5,200 nucleotides of DNA from assembly GCA_003176035.1 (NCBI GenBank), contig PSRL01000189.1:1-5200 (forward strand), given 5' to 3'. The notes beneath the pieces were generated by a model. The model searched no databases, was not told the DNA's origin, and was given only the letters and a program-made list of their open reading frames with translations. Source of the stretch: Verrucomicrobiota bacterium. Its GTDB lineage: Bacteria; Verrucomicrobiota; Verrucomicrobiia; Chthoniobacterales; Xiphinematobacteraceae. The translations under genes were made by a program, and so were the position numbers. Of this stretch, positions 5,027 to 5,200 are shown in pieces; the first letter of the stretch is position 1; the number at the start of each line of letters is the position of its first letter.

Positions 5027-5200
5027 ATGAAGAAAATCGAGGCCATTATTAAACCATTTAAAGTGGAGGACGTAAAAGAGGCTCTCGCCGAAATCGGCAT
5101 TGAAGGGATGACGATCATTGAGGTCAAGGGATTTGGTCGTCAGAAAGGCCATACCGAGATCTATCGCGGCAGCGAATACACGGTGGATTTTCTCCCCAAG
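5027..5200 (+). CDS. glnB: Nitrogen regulatory protein P-II, 5' part
   Basis: The first 58 residues of a P-II signal protein are present; the usual length is about 112, so the window cuts it in mid-gene. P-II trimers sense ATP/ADP and 2-oxoglutarate in the cytoplasm and control glutamine synthetase regulation, ammonium channels or other nitrogen targets. The start MKKIEAIIKPFKVEDVKEAL is typical, as is the T-loop GRQKGHTEIYRGSEYTVDF (37-55). Tyr51, the residue uridylylated by GlnD in enteric bacteria, is present. The ATG at 5027 matches the family N-terminus exactly, though no strong ribosome binding site precedes it. GlnB and GlnK cannot be separated from this part alone; an amtB or glnA neighbour beyond the edge would help decide. 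Confidence 0.93.
   Translation, partial: MKKIEAIIKPFKVEDVKEALAEIGIEGMTIIEVKGFGRQKGHTEIYRGSEYTVDFLPK

Noticed and set aside
4835..5152. Minus-strand frame of 105 codons
   Set aside because: More than a third is antisense to glnB, the product looks random, and the rest is AT-rich intergenic sequence.

Overview
The window reads as a piece of a Gram-negative (diderm) bacterial chromosome with roughly balanced base composition. It carries a retrograde-lipid (Mla/MCE-type) ABC transport locus on the minus strand, an RlmI-like methyltransferase gene and a CAU-anticodon tRNA upstream of it on the same strand, and the start of a divergent P-II signal protein gene on the plus strand at the right edge. 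The fusion of STAS and MlaE domains and the general look of the proteins fit the Planctomycetes-Verrucomicrobia-Chlamydiae group, Verrucomicrobia in particular. That placement is an impression from protein style and is not proven by the sequence. Long non-coding gaps, a possible frameshift and a small decayed element hint at a genome undergoing reduction.

Layout, right to left along the minus-strand genes: tRNA-CAU (4716-4788); class I SAM-dependent methyltransferase (3711-4610); mlaE-type permease with an N-terminal STAS domain (2589-3698), 12 bp after the methyltransferase; an unusual 612-bp gap (1977-2588); mlaF-type ATPase (1206-1976); mlaD-type MCE protein (269-1216), overlapping mlaF by 11 bp; then a small ORF (12-200, perhaps beginning at 247) that may be frameshifted. 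Its stop codon overlaps a good Shine-Dalgarno sequence for a further gene just outside the window. On the plus strand, glnB (P-II) begins at 5027 and is cut by the window end.

Together MlaE (permease plus STAS), MlaF (ATPase) and MlaD (membrane-anchored MCE substrate carrier) would form an inner-membrane complex moving phospholipids or other lipids between inner and outer membrane. No separate mlaB is visible, and the STAS domain fused to MlaE probably does its job. No mlaC is visible in the window.

The most interesting part is the gap between mlaE and mlaF. It holds a 144-bp MITE-like element with 14-bp terminal inverted repeats (13 of 14 matching), flanked on both sides by CTAG. One end lies 4 bp from the mlaF start codon and supplies its apparent ribosome binding site. 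Beside it lie a nested set of inverted repeats (2183-2250), an unassigned stretch open on both strands (about 2211-2473), and an AT-rich structured segment after mlaE.
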